Of a stretch of DNA of 64,000 bases, positions 20,060 through 31,995 are shown one piece after another (positions within the stretch are counted from its first letter, which is position 1; each line of letters begins with the position of its first letter). The DNA comes from Liolophura sinensis (lineage: Eukaryota > Mollusca > Polyplacophora > Chitonida > Chitonidae), in assembly GCF_032854445.1 (NCBI RefSeq), contig NC_088307.1, positions 5,086,001 to 5,150,000 of the forward strand, in the 5' to 3' direction. The notes under the pieces are model-generated. The model did no database searches. It saw only the letters and a program-made list of their open reading frames with translations, and was not told the DNA's origin. The position numbers were made by a program, and so were the translations under genes.

Positions 20060-21425
20060 AATACCTCAATGACGGCTTTTCGTTCGGGTCAAGATTAAGT
20101 GTTCAAGTCAGTCCCTCACTCCACCCTGCTAGGAAAAATACCTCAACTAGATTACATTCAGACTATGTCGAAAGCAAAATTACATCAGAAGTACGTGTAG
20201 GCAGGATTACAGGCCCTTTTTCTGAAAAACCTATTTCTAACCTAATTTGTTCTCCACTTGGAGTGGTTTCAAAGAAGGAAGCTGGTAAATTTCGTCTAAT
20301 TCACGACTTATCTTTTCCTTAAAATCAATCTGTCAATACACACATACCAAAAGAATTCTCAAAAGTGCAGTATGATTTCATAGAGAATGTTATTTCTCCA
20401 GTCCAACAACAAGACAGATATTGCCTCATTTCCAAAACAGACAGTTGTTTTGCGTTTAATTCCAATCCATCCAGAAGACTATTGCTTTTTAGAGTTTGTT
20501 TTTCAAGATGAATATTACTATGATAAATGGGCGCATCATCGTCCTGCAAAATATTTGAAAGTCTTAGTTGTTCCCTTCAGTGGATCATGCAGCATTACTT
20601 CAATGTGACTTCTATGTCGCACCTGTTGGATGACTTTGTTTTTCTAGCCCCAGCGAATTCAAGGAAGGGCACAACCGACTCCCTAAACTTTATTAATTTA
20701 TGCGAACGCATAGGTATTCCCATACAAATTCCAAAACTGTAATATCTAAAACTGTAGTTCAAGTCTATGGAATTGAGATTGATTCTGAAAAGATAGAGAC
20801 CCGCTTACCGCAGGAAAAGCTAGAAAAGGCACGAAATCTTCTTAAGTTTAAGCATCGGAAAGGTGTGACCTTAATAGAGCTTCAATCTCTGCTTGGCTAC
20901 CTAAATTTCTGCTGCTCAGTCATCATTCCAGGACGATCATTCTTGCGTTGTCTGCAGAAACTCACCGTCGCCTTTACTAAGCCTCATCATCACATTCGAA
21001 TAAGCAATAATGCCAAAGCAGATACTGATGCGTGGTTGTCATTTCTTAATAACTTCAATGGTAAGGCATGCTTCCCTCTTTCTGAGTGGGCATCATCTGA
21101 CTCAATAAAGCTCAATAAAGATGCAGCTGGGAGCAAGGGATTTGCTGTTGTTTTTGGAATTCAGTGGCTCGTAGGCTCATGGAAACAAGACATGGCTACT
21201 CAGAGCATAGCGGCAAAAGAGCTTTTCAAAATTGTTCGAGCTTTAGAGATCTGGGGTTTAAAGCTAAAAAAAACACAGAGTTCTTTTCATGACAGTCTAT
21301 TCTGTGGAAAATCTATTCTTGTGGCTGATCATTTATCACGCTTTGATTTCCAGGTTGCTCGTCAAGTGGCACCATGGCTGAGTCCCAGTTCAATCAGTAT
21401 TCCGCAGGCGAATTACATGCTGTAG
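20060..21425 (+). pseudogene. Reverse transcriptase-RNase H of the YR retrotransposon, copy A
   Basis: RT fingers: PLGVVSKKEAGKFRLIHDLS (20255-20315), then an in-frame TAA at 20321-20323 that copy B shares. A DD-type motif C-like LDDFVFLAPA follows at about 20620, then a thumb region with GVTLIELQSLLGYLNF and RNase H-like sequence (LNKDAAGSKGFAVVF, AAKELFKIVRAL). About 130 bp of RNase H (the DNAAVVEII ... HIPG part kept in copy B) is deleted near 21297. It ends with LVADHLSRFDFQ. Non-functional. Confidence 0.75.
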
Positions 21426-22440
21426 TTGATCGTCTCCTCTCCTCCTCCCTTTCGGGGAACACAGTTCGATCCTATCGTAATGTGTTAAACCAGTTTGCTA
21501 ATTTTCACAAATCAATGTTCCCAGATGCCCAGGTTTTCCCATCATCAGAACAGAAAGTGGCCCTGTATATTGCTTTTCTTTTTCGTACCAACCGCAATGC
21601 AGCTACAATCTGCTCACACATCTCGGCTATATCTTTCGTGCATAAAGTGAGACACTTGACAGACCCTACCAACTGCTTTTACATTCATAAAATTCTGAAA
21701 GGAGCACGAGCTTTAAAAACCATCTGAAGACATCCGTCTGCAAATCACTCTCGATATACTTCACAAATTAGTAACATCTTTACCACATGTTATTCCTTCA
21801 TGCACAAATCAGTCCCCGTTTACACCAAAGTTCCCCCTGGCATTTCATGCCTTTCTGCGCATTGGTGAAATGGCAGTGTCACAAAATTCATACGATGCGA
21901 AAGACATTTCTGCAGAAAAAAGACATCACCTTTCGTTCAACTGCAAGTGGCTTCTCATCCATGACAGTTTTAATTCACCATTTCAAGTTCAGTAACTCTC
22001 ACCCGGTCAGCATAAATCTGTGTCTCTCAGAAAACCCCGATTTTTGCCCTGTACGAACCCTGAAAACTTATAGAATATATAATGGACTTGCAGGTCCTCT
22101 GAGGGCCCCCTCTTCCAGCTGGACTCTGGGGCTCTTGTTACCTACAAACATTTCTGCAGCACATTACATTCAACGCTTAAGTTCGATGGCCTTGACACAA
22201 AACAGTGCAAAGGGCACAGTTTCCGCATTGGAGATCTCATACCAACATTACCGCACCTAAAACATTTGGTGAAAGCATGCCTCACCAAAATGGGGCAGTG
22301 AAATTTGTGGCCCGAGTGGCCACACTGGTTTGCCAAATTTCGAATAAAGCGATTTCCTCTCAGATTTATAGCACCATTCCTTACTTTGAGGGGAAACACA
22401 AATTCACTGACTCATATCCTCAGTGTAATTAAACAACTTA
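21374..22440 (+). pseudogene. Tyrosine recombinase of the YR retrotransposon, copy A
   Basis: Begins MAESQFNQYSAGELH, overlapping the RNase H end. It has a SAM-like core-binding domain (NTVRSYRNVLNQFANFHK ... KVALYIAFLF) and a catalytic domain with the first Arg box readable as FLRIGEMAVSQ (about 21845) and an H-x-x-R box GHSFRIGDLIP (about 22220). Several frameshifts break it. Recombinase directly after RNase H with no methyltransferase domain points to Ngaro rather than classic DIRS1. Confidence 0.75.
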
Positions 22441-24440
22441 TGAAGATGTAGAGGTCTTTTCATCCGCGACCCGAGAATGTGGAGAATGTTTATCTGCCAA
22501 TATGGCGGTAAATTGTTTCAAGATAGCTTTATCTTCCCTATTATCCGAAGACATACATCTATTTGAGGCACAGAAAGTATTTATATGTAAATATTTCTTC
22601 ATCCTTACGAAAGTTACGTTGTGATAAAAAAAAATTCCTTACAGAAATCATCCCAAACAGACGGTAAAGGAGAATGTAACGTGGCGTTCAGTTAGGATTT
22701 ATGCAAATCACGAAACTTGGTCTTTTAGTAAAAATAGGCACCATTTCTAACATAATTCCTTATGTCCAATCGAACCTATATGCAAAATATGGTGCTTTAT
22801 TTTAATTCAGTCACACTCTCGACCAGCAGCCACCGGACTATAACGTAACTTGTTTAGTTTATAATAATATAGGCATATTTCAGTGGAAATATTCGAATAT
22901 ACATATTGTTAATCAAATGTCTCATGTACGCCTGTAACTATAATATACACTGGGTAATCTACCTCACGTTACACTAATGTGGCTCTGTTTTAACTCGGGA
23001 GGCTGGAAAAAGAGGAAAAAGTAATTAGAGAGCGGAGGAAAGTATAAATGTGTATTTAAGTCTAATGCATACCGCTTGAGACTTGGGTTGAGCTCGCACG
23101 AGATAAATTTATGCGTGCGCGGTATTTCTATCAGTGGGAGGAGTTTAATAGGTCACCAATATCCCCGAGGCTGTAAGGGACATTATTGTGTTCGATGAGG
23201 ATCGGCGACAGTTTATTTCCATGCATTTGTTATGTATTCAGATTCCGTTTTCGAGACGTGGAATTTATCTATCTAATAAATACATGGAAGGGAAAATAAT
23301 CCAGTTTCTAAATTGCCTGTGTCGGTGTTGAATACAAATGTACGTTCATATATGCAGGTCTACATCACTAAAACTAACACAGCAATTACGAGTAGCCAAA
23401 GAATAGTACATAAATAAATATTTATCTTCCATCCACAATTAAAGATGTTATTTCTGAAAATTAAAAATATTCTTACTTCCACGCATTTATGATCAGTCGA
23501 CTGACGCAGATCTTTATGGTATACTCATTTGGTGACTTGGCGAAATGTGGCCAACTTATGTGGATTTGGGATAGGCATATGGCCGCCTCACGTCCTCAAG
23601 GAACCCTTATCTCATCGAGGAATGCCTACCACCAAACTACCCGTACGTTGTAAATCCTGACTAATTTGGCCATCAAGGTTTAATCACTGTTGACAACATA
23701 CATCCTATTTATGGGCGAACGTGGGATATGATCTTCCAGCATCCTGTTTCCCCTGGGCTCTCCCTGGGGTGGACGGAGAGAGACACGTAGGGCACAGGCA
23801 GGGTAAGGTTTCCAGAGATTTGCCGTCTGTCAAGACGGGGGAGATATACGTAGGCCTATCTCCACGTTCACTTTACATCACTGGCACAACTAGCAAAATT
23901 TATACACAAATCTTGAACAACGCCGAGGCCACTGGGGTCGTGGTGATGAGACAGGAAGTGATGTCAGAAAATACAAAAACTGTGGCTCAGACTTTGTTTC
24001 CGATAATATTTGACACGCATACATTCTTCATTGCCTAAAGCTCGTACAATATGATTCTGAGCTGCATATAAAACAGTCTTTATTGCTGAATGCTGATTTA
24101 AATGGCTCCGCAGGAAAACACCGGTGCATGGTTAGGCTAAGCCTTATTTAGAACTTACTACTTATTTAGAAGTATTTACTTAGTTTTCATCTGCCGATAC
24201 CTCGGCTGAGTTGGGGTACCCCCGATATAAGTTATAACAAATATAAAAGAACACGATACACAGAGAGTTCATTAAACCCAATGCAGCGACGACAGTGTGA
24301 TAGTGCATGACAAATGGTCACACGTAACCGGTGAAATCCGATCTCTTGTCAATTTACCCTTAATTTGTAAGGTGTTTACTTTTTTATGTAAATGCATAAA
24401 TACTAGCAAATTACACACAGTTCTTAAGCAGAATTAGGTT
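22441..24440. other. Gene-free AT-rich region, copy A
   Basis: No coding evidence. Non-coding 3' flank of the retroelement, shared with 60520-62340 of copy B, including an imperfect repeat around 23720-23870 with TCTCCCTGGGGTGGACGG. Confidence 0.5.
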
Positions 24441-24445
24441 AAAAT

Positions 24446-24612
24446 GGCGATGATGTTTTTATCGCAATGTATTACAGTTACATTAAAAACAATGCAAATC
24501 GACCAATGATGTTTTATCGCAATGTATTACAATTACATTAAAACAATGCAAATCGACCAATGATGTTTTATTGCAATGTATTACAATTACATTAAAACAA
24601 TGCAAATCGACC
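24446..24612 (+). repeat. 54-bp tandem repeat, 3 copies (copy A)
   Basis: Unit AATGATGTTTTATTGCAATG + TATTACAATTACATTAAAAC + AATGCAAATCGACC, three copies with small changes. Copy B has four. The unit length is a multiple of three, so spurious long ORFs arise. Confidence 0.92.
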
Positions 24613-24825
24613 AGGCCTCGGGGATGCTTAGTCCACCACAAAGAATCCTGCTTTAAGCGAAATTCGGGAATATTTTATCCCAGCTTCAGCCCGTCGTGTA
24701 AAGTTGCTATGGAATTCAAAATCAGGCGACCAGTGTTAATCTCTCGTTCCCAGACTAAGACGCGCAAACAAATCCTTCCAGGTACATGTATTACACATAT
24801 CGGTGCCATTTCATGAAGTGACTGC

Positions 24826-24955
24826 TTCGGTGGCCTCATGGTTACAGCGTCCGCCGGAATCAAACTGGAGTCGGGTCATGCAAAGGACTTTAAAAACGGT
24901 ACTTGTTGCTGCCTCGCTTTGCGCTCAGAGCTGAGAGGCCAGGAAAACATGATTG
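24826..24955 (+). repeat. tRNA-derived SINE, GGTTAGAGCGTCCGC family
   Basis: The head GGTGGCCTCATGGTTACAGC + GTCCGCC resembles a tRNA 5' half. A body follows with CCTCGCTTTGCGCTCAGAGC. Other copies: 62768-62895 (+) and 28045-28205 (-). Confidence 0.6.
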
Positions 24956-25090
24956 TTAGCCCTGCGTCAGTATCATGTAACTGAATCGAGTGTCATGTCT
25001 GGAGTTTCCGTGACGGTAGCACTTTGGCGGCCTGGACTTGCCCTGCCACAAGAAGACACAGTACATGTACACACACCTGAGGACTTCGCG
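24956..25090 (-). repeat. Interspersed repeat, TGTCTTCTTGTG family
   Basis: The reverse complement has CTCAGGTGTGTGTACATGTA, then TGTGTCTTCTTGTGGCAGGG and ...ACATGACACTCGATTC. The same family, in plus orientation, is at 52425-52680 and 43880-44095; others at 45645-45815 (-) and 62900-63035 (-). Confidence 0.6.
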
Positions 25091-25284
25091 TCGTCACATG
25101 ACAGAAAAATTGTTAAGTACTACGTTACACCCCAAGCATACATACATGCATACATCTCAAGAAGACAGACATAATGTAAACCACTGATCCGTTCCCTCAA
25201 TAAATCAATCAGTCAGTTGACTCATTCATCAAACAGATTAATCAATCAGGCAAACCAACCAGGGCCACTAATCATTTAAACTAA

Positions 25285-25570
25285 CCCAAATCATTCACCA
25301 GATCATACAATCAGATCGATTACCAGATCATCTAATCAGATCAATTACCAGATCATCTAATCAGATCAATTACCAGATCAATCTAATCTGATCAATTACC
25401 AGATCATACAATCAGATCGATTATCAGATCATACAATCAGATCGATTACCAGATCATCTAATCAGATCAATTACCAGATCATACCAATCAGATCAATTAC
25501 CAGATCATCTAATCAAATCATTTACCAGATCATACAATCAGATCAATTACCAGATCAACCCGATCAAACA
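25285..25570 (+). repeat. 25-bp minisatellite, about 11 copies, copy A only
   Basis: Unit CCAGATCATCTAATCAGATC + AATTA with variants (CATACAATCAGATCGATTA). Copy B goes straight from CCAAATCAATCA to CTTCTTTAATT at 63230-63250, so the array expanded (or was lost) after the copies split. No spacers, so not a CRISPR. Confidence 0.92.
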
Positions 25571-26263
25571 AATCAATCAGTCAATCATTCATGACGAAGA
25601 TGTTCACAGTTTCTATCCGACTTCTTTAATTAAAAGTTTGAGAAAACATAAAAAATTACGTTCATGTGAAAGAGCCTGACAATTTTTTTTTTGTAAATAC
25701 TAATATAGTGTTACATATTGTTTTCTACGAAGAAAGTCACAGAAAAATAATTTTTGTATGGTGGATATTTTGGGACCACCTCTTGGTGTAATATTGTCTG
25801 TGCATAATTATGTTATAAATGAGGAAATAGGTTACACTTGTGCTATAAGTTGGTCTTGTTATCTCACAAATGTGTTCTACCCTGAATCTTAATCGTATTT
25901 ATATGATTAATATATTTATAAAATATCATTATAAGCCAAATTAAATTTATGTTTTTTGGATTTGAACAACAAATTTACATTCAAATACATTGATTAGATG
26001 TGCATCACATTCTTTTTTAGAATATTATTTTGCAAAGACAGTGTATAAGCCTACCAAATGGTGTCCCAAATATTCACCCTACTAAAATATTTTTAATTAT
26101 CCTTTCTCCGGAAAGAATAAATTGAGAATAATATTAACAACCATATTTGCAAATAACTTTCCATGCCTTTTTATCTGATATTTGGCATCCTTTATATGTT
26201 GGTTTACCTGATGTACTGAAGTGAAATATTCTTGAGAACGGCGTTAAAAAACAAAACAAAAAG

Positions 26264-26463
26264 NNNNNNNNNNNNNNNNNNNNNNNNNNNNNNNNNNNNN
26301 NNNNNNNNNNNNNNNNNNNNNNNNNNNNNNNNNNNNNNNNNNNNNNNNNNNNNNNNNNNNNNNNNNNNNNNNNNNNNNNNNNNNNNNNNNNNNNNNNNNN
26401 NNNNNNNNNNNNNNNNNNNNNNNNNNNNNNNNNNNNNNNNNNNNNNNNNNNNNNNNNNNNNNN
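26264..26463. other. Assembly gap, 200 N
   Basis: Run of exactly 200 N, a conventional size for an unknown gap. The left flank ends in a SINE 3' end (TGAAATATTCTTGAGAACGG). The distance between the two sides is not known. Confidence 1.
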
Positions 26464-29400
26464 CACCTTATTGAATGTGAAGTGGCAAAATAAATTATTT
26501 TCCAAAATTAGGCAGCTGAAAGTGTGTGATATCAACCAATGACACTGCCAGATGCGCCTACAAATTCTGGCTCAAGCTAGATTTGAACTCTTAGCTCTGA
26601 GATCTTATTGGCACTGCTCTAACAAAAAAGCTTAGGTTGTACCCAGCCTGGGTGTCAGCAACTCGTGTACAGTAATCTCAGCCAGTCCTGCATGTTATAG
26701 AAAGAGAATACATCCGGTTTCACAATCTTGAGCCACTAAGGACAATGTACTATATGGTCCACTCTGTGATGGACCGAAGTCATCATTTCCTAAATACATG
26801 TAATTTGATAAGCTACATATGATGATGTACACACATCTGCCCCTGTAAGTTTACCACCAAATATAAGCCATCCTATCAAAATGGTGATAGATTGCTATAT
26901 GTACTCATGCCTTGAGTGACTGCAGTTCATGGGAATAAGAACAAGTAGGTTTTACACATTGTAAACGGTAACACTTTATGAGAGTCTAATTTATTATGTA
27001 CACTTCATTTAATGTAGTAGTGGCTTAAGGAACAAAGCCAACCCTTAGTGTATAAAGTCAACTGTCAATGTGACAAGTGACACACGCCTACATGGAACAG
27101 GATCCACAAAATGATGTCCAAAAAAATTAGTATAAACCCAACAAGATCATCCCACTGATAAGGCATACATTTATGGTTACAAGCACATACGTCACCGATT
27201 TGCACCCCATCATTGTAAATTTTCCCTGGCTGTTAGGGACATGCCCTGCCCAGGGTCACTGAGAGGATGGTCTCACTGGGGGAGACATGTTGGGTACAGG
27301 CCTAATAAGTTATCCAGACCTGACAGCTGTCAGGATAGGGCAGATATACCAACATGATGCCTTGTGCTAAAGTTACACAGTAACATGCGTTCTGAGAGTA
27401 CCTAATAAAGGTAAGTGTACAGTCAGATCACTGGGGACAGTCATCATACATGTAACATGTACACTATCTGCCCAGCAACACCTCAATCCCTGTTAAAAAA
27501 GCAGGAAGGAAATGGCCTATCACTGGCCAGGCCTGGCACAAGTCTACCGTAAACTACCCAATAACCAGAGTATAACTTATAGATCATGAGCACCGAGGAC
27601 AAAAACTGTACATCCATAGATACATTTTCAGTACATGTATGTATCAGACATCTAACTTTATAAAAAAATGTTATCGTGGACAAAATTTCTGAAGGGCCAA
27701 TGATTTACAAAACAGCATATTTAGACAATTACATGCACTCAAGCCACGTGCACTTGGCAGTCAATGAAGGTGTCATTGCAGGCAACACAGTTCAATAACA
27801 ATGGGCACATGAAAACAGCATATGTAAATGTGCAAGTTCTCAAGGCCAAAAAAGTGTATAACTTTACTTTAATATGTTACTGTACATTGTATGCAGGTGT
27901 TTACCAAAAAAGACATTGTTGTTCTGTAAATGACACTTAAGTACTCAGAAAAAAAAAGACACCAGACATGGACAAACCCAACTAGTCACATTAGACATGA
28001 CACTGGGCCAACCAGTCATGTTTCTGTAACAAATTCTAACTACAGCCTTACTACATTTCCTTGCTCTGAGTGCTGAGCGCTTAGCGAGGAAGCAGCAAAA
28101 AACATTTTTAAATTCTTTGGTATGACCTGACACAGGTTTGATCCTGGATCTGCTGACTTTGGAAGCGGACGCTCTAACCATAATGTCACCAAAGCAGTCA
28201 AATCGAAAATGAAACACCCTGATATGCAATTCTTCCTAAATCTATGCCTCTGAACCATCAATCCAAATCAACAGGGAGGAAATAGGAGGGAAATTATACT
28301 CCAGCAGGGAACATGGTGGTCACCATTTCCATATCCTGTTTCAACTTTAATGCTTAAATATACACAGCCTATATGTCTGAGTGTTCCAGGTTAGAGGTTC
28401 CAATGTCTGGTAAAGAAAGGTGCAGGGTGTACTGAATTCATAGTATGTTTTTTATGTAAAAAAATTAATAAAAAATAATATGATGTTTTGGAATTCTCTC
28501 ACTTATGTTGATGTTTTTATCCTTCTGTCCACCCCCCCCCCCACCACCACCCCTCAATTTCTTTTTCTCAGTTTGTGCATATATGCATGCACTTTAAATT
28601 TATAAAAGGAACAATAGATTTTAAAGATATACATACATCACTACATGACTGAAGATAAAACTAGGGATTTGTGATATCACAACAATGATACTTGTGTTTG
28701 TGTTTGTGTTATGTATGTGTTCTATTCTTTAAGAAGTTATCACACATGTCCACATGTAATATCAAATCTGTATATTCTCTCATAAACCATCTGCATGTGT
28801 GACTGGCTACAGATGAGGTAAACTGAAGATGGTGTTGACTGGGTGAAATACTGCACACCCAAGGTTGCTCTGGTACAGGTCAGAGGCTGAGCCATGTGGT
28901 TAGAGTGTAGGGGGTGAAGTATCAGATCTGGGGTCAGTGAAAGCCAACTGTGACCAGCTGAGCTCAGATAGGGAGAGAGGGTGCCTGAGGTAAAGGGAGG
29001 TAATCATTCTACATGTACTTCTAGCATGTGTGTCAAATGTATTTCTTACCAACATGTGTTGGCCTGAAAAAAGGATACATGTACTCATAACAATAACAAA
29101 ATACCACAAGTGCAATGGTGTTTTTACCACAGGATTTATGAAATTGTTAAAGTATTTAGTTCACAAATTATGGGATAGAGAACTTTAGAAAAACAGAATA
29201 ACCCTGTTCAGTGCAAATTCAGGACAACATGCCCTGTGAAACAGAACAAGCCAGTTTTAAAATAATGTAAGGCTTGAGCCATGCAGATGTCTCCAAATGT
29301 GAAAAACTGGATTCTGTGAGAATTCACAGGGATGTGTTTGTCAAAATTAGATATGAATCGCCCACATTTCAAATCCCAGGTCTATATGTACACATACATG

Positions 29401-30440
29401 AATGTTTTTCTTAATATGCCCGGACACAATTGGGCGTTACCGGATTGACTGTCTAAAAAATGGCCCTACTCTAAAGATTTTATTGCACTGTAGACAAAAT
29501 TTTTTGTAGTATTCTCTCCATACTAATTTCTTTAAAACCTCTATCATTTTCAATAGTCTGAATTAAAAGTAATAAATAATAATAATTCTCTACCAACAAC
29601 CCTAGTTTTTCTTATTTTGTTACGGTCGGGATAGAAACAGCCCCACCAAAGAAATTTTTCGTAGACATCACTCAGTGAAGTTATAACGAATAGCACGTGT
29701 ATGCACATGTATGTACATAACAATGCAAACTCTTTTAACATGTTGAGATGAGAAAAAAGGTTAGCGGCTCTCTAAAAATGGAAATACATGCACAATGAGA
29801 ATTAGACTTGTCATTGGACTTTCACTGAAAAATGAGGAAGATGAAATGACCATTTAGCAGTTTTAATTTTGAACTTATCTCTTTGATGAAGCTTTAACTT
29901 TCTCTTACAAAATGAAAAGGCTAATGATTATAGCCAGCATTACAATTTATACACCCAGGTTATTCATATTACATGATTTGCTCAAACCTTAACCACTCAC
30001 TAAACAGAAGCTTTGAACCACAACAAGTTTATTTAATTAGAGCCTGACATATATTTGGTTGCAAGGCAATCAAAGACCTCACCTGTATGGGACACACGAA
30101 AGCAAAACTTCACCACGATATATAAAGTCAGTGGTGAAACTTAACGCCTGCTGACATGCCAAAAGCAGGCAATAAACATGGAAAGTACGTTATAGGCTTG
30201 CATAGCCTACCTTATCCGATTACCACTATTACTCGATACTGAATCTCTCCTTTACAGATAAATTCAACTTGAAATGTCTGATGGATGTCATACGTTGCCA
30301 TTTTCCCCTTCTGTTGTTGTTGGTAATCAACAAAAGTGCCTCTGCCACACAAGAGTTCAGCCAATCAATGGGGAAGTTTTCTGTGTTCTACGTGACTCGG
30401 TTCCTTGTAGTGTGGTAACCATAACGCACGCATTCAGTAC
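26464..30440. other. Gene-free region with repeat fragments
   Basis: No ORF with protein-like content. Fragments of interspersed repeats occur, e.g. CAGACCTGACAGCTGTCAGG near 27320 and the tRNA-derived SINE at 28045-28205 (-). Confidence 0.5.
28045..28205 (-). repeat. tRNA-derived SINE, GGTTAGAGCGTCCGC family
   Basis: The reverse complement starts CTTTGGTGACATTATGGTTA then GAGCGTCCGC, with a GGATCAAACC box and a CGCTAAGCGCTCAGCACTC body like the copies at 24826 and 62768. Confidence 0.6.
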
Positions 30441-31995
30441 CTTAAGCCGGGCACGGAAGAGTTTGTATTTTTATCCTCAAATCCACTGCTAACAAGAGCC
30501 AGCAAACAAAGATGAAGCCACTCTATAATCTGATCACAACAGACCAAAACAAGAAATAATCAATTTGTATAATATATGTCATGCTTGTGCTTAATTGTGT
30601 CATCCATTCAGCTGAAGGCATTTTAGTTGGTGAGTGAGTGCTTAGGGTTTAACTTTGTATTTAACAATTTTTCAGTCATATGATGGCAGTGAGTGCAGGC
30701 TGCCTTAAATGCAGGCACCGAAAAAAAAGTCACACCACTGAAAGTAATGAATTGTGAACTTGGTAATTTACGGTAATTAAGGTGCACACAGAGCATCAGT
30801 GATGGAACATCCCCCTTGTGTTTTATATGCATGTAAAACTTCAGGATGATACATGATGTACTTTTTGAGATACCACCCTTAGCATGTTGAGTAATGTTTG
30901 TGATTTTAATACACAATAAATACACTAAGTAAGGAAGTCAGTTATTTATGGTATTTACTATACACACACGAATCAACGATGGAATATCCTCCTCGTGTTA
31001 TTGTGCTCTACATGTGTTCAAACCCTGAGCTCAATAAGTGCAGCACTTTTTAAGATACCACCCCTAATATTTAGCTTAATATCGCTTTCCTTGTTATTGG
31101 ACGCCGACACTCAGAGTATGACATAAGTGGGTTAAAAATGTCCTTCTTTTTGTCAATTTGTATTATTTCCAAGGACTAATTTTAGTTAGGCCAACCCAAG
31201 AACTATACAGATGACTTTGGTTTATGCTAGGAAAGGTATAATGCGTGGGTAAATGATCCTTACAATCAACTCGACATATATTCCCTCCGTAACTCATGCA
31301 AATGTGTTGCTCTATGAGAGTTTTTCAATGCTGCAACCATTTTTGTCCATAAAGATCGGCTAACTGGAAAGAATGCAATAGTGAGCATTTTTACCTTGGC
31401 AGCAAGCGTTTGAGTAGCGGGCGTTTTGACCTGCTCCTTTCTCTCTTGTCACTAACTGCCTAAACAGAAACTTTTAAAATCAAAACCTTTTGATTTGAAC
31501 GCCATTATGAACATTGAAAATTCCCTTGTATGGCTATAGTCCTATCTGATAAATCACTCAAATGTCATTTTCAGTGAGTTCGTGTATGGCTTTAAACATC
31601 ACTACGGCATCATTTTGATCCGTGTAAAGTAGTTTATGTGTTTGATGAACCGCTGAACCTAACGACTATGAGAAGATAACGTTGTTGTTGTTTTATATTT
31701 CCAGATGGAAGGAATGTGATTCCGGTGTTCTGCGTGATCCAAGTTTCGACAATAATCACGTACACCTAAAAACTGGTAAAACCAATTCCGAAACGCTAGT
31801 CAAGTAATTCAGCCAGCTGAATAATGGTAAGAAGAACTGCGCTGTCAAATTTGGCAAATCGGCTCGCAGACATTGATGATCCGATTTTTCTTCGGAGCGA
31901 TGCCCAAATCCTGCCATCATTCTTATAAATAAATCGACTTACCTGTTCTCTATGTTTATTGGAAGCGTTGGATCATACGCTTCTGATGAATCCAT
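30441..31995 (-). CDS. Candidate gene start: three tiny phase-matched exons
   Basis: Exon 1, 31995-31943: MDSSEAYDPTLPINIEN plus two bases before GTAAGT. Exon 2, 31451-31395: joins as Ser then DKRERSRSKRPLLKRLLP, with GTAAAA as donor. Exon 3, 30485-30441: GFEDKNTNSSVPGL with GTACTG as donor. Each exon starts with one base and ends with two (phase 2 throughout), so they join without a stop. The second exon is basic and could be a nuclear localisation signal. I do not recognise the protein; later exons were not found. Exon 1 is the most convincing (ATG plus consensus donor), exon 3 the least. Confidence 0.35.
30775..31085 (+). repeat. Two diverged units, about 185 bp apart
   Basis: CATCAGTGATGGAACATCCC ... 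TTTTTGAGATACCACCCTTA at 30795-30885 resembles CAACGATGGAATATCCTCCT ... TTTTTAAGATACCACCCCTA at 30972-31066. Probably an old tandem duplication. Confidence 0.5.

Larger units (their letters stand above)
1..25852 (+). repeat. Segmental duplication copy A (interrupted by Polinton)
   Basis: This segment aligns end to end with 52720-63472 in the same orientation once the Polinton at 4000-18019 is removed. The first kilobase is almost identical, with more substitutions and indels further in. The right edge is where the two copies diverge, after a shared GCTATAAGTTG. The left edge lies outside the window. Copy-specific differences include the Polinton, a 25-bp minisatellite at 25285-25570 (A only), and complementary deletions in the retroelement. 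It could be a true segmental duplication or two diverged haplotypes assembled in tandem. Confidence 0.93.

Noticed and set aside
25285-25570. Possible CRISPR-like array
   Set aside because: Contiguous 25-bp minisatellite without unique spacers, in a eukaryotic genome, absent from copy B.
26134-26535. ORFs spanning the N run
   Set aside because: Translated gap; no evidence.
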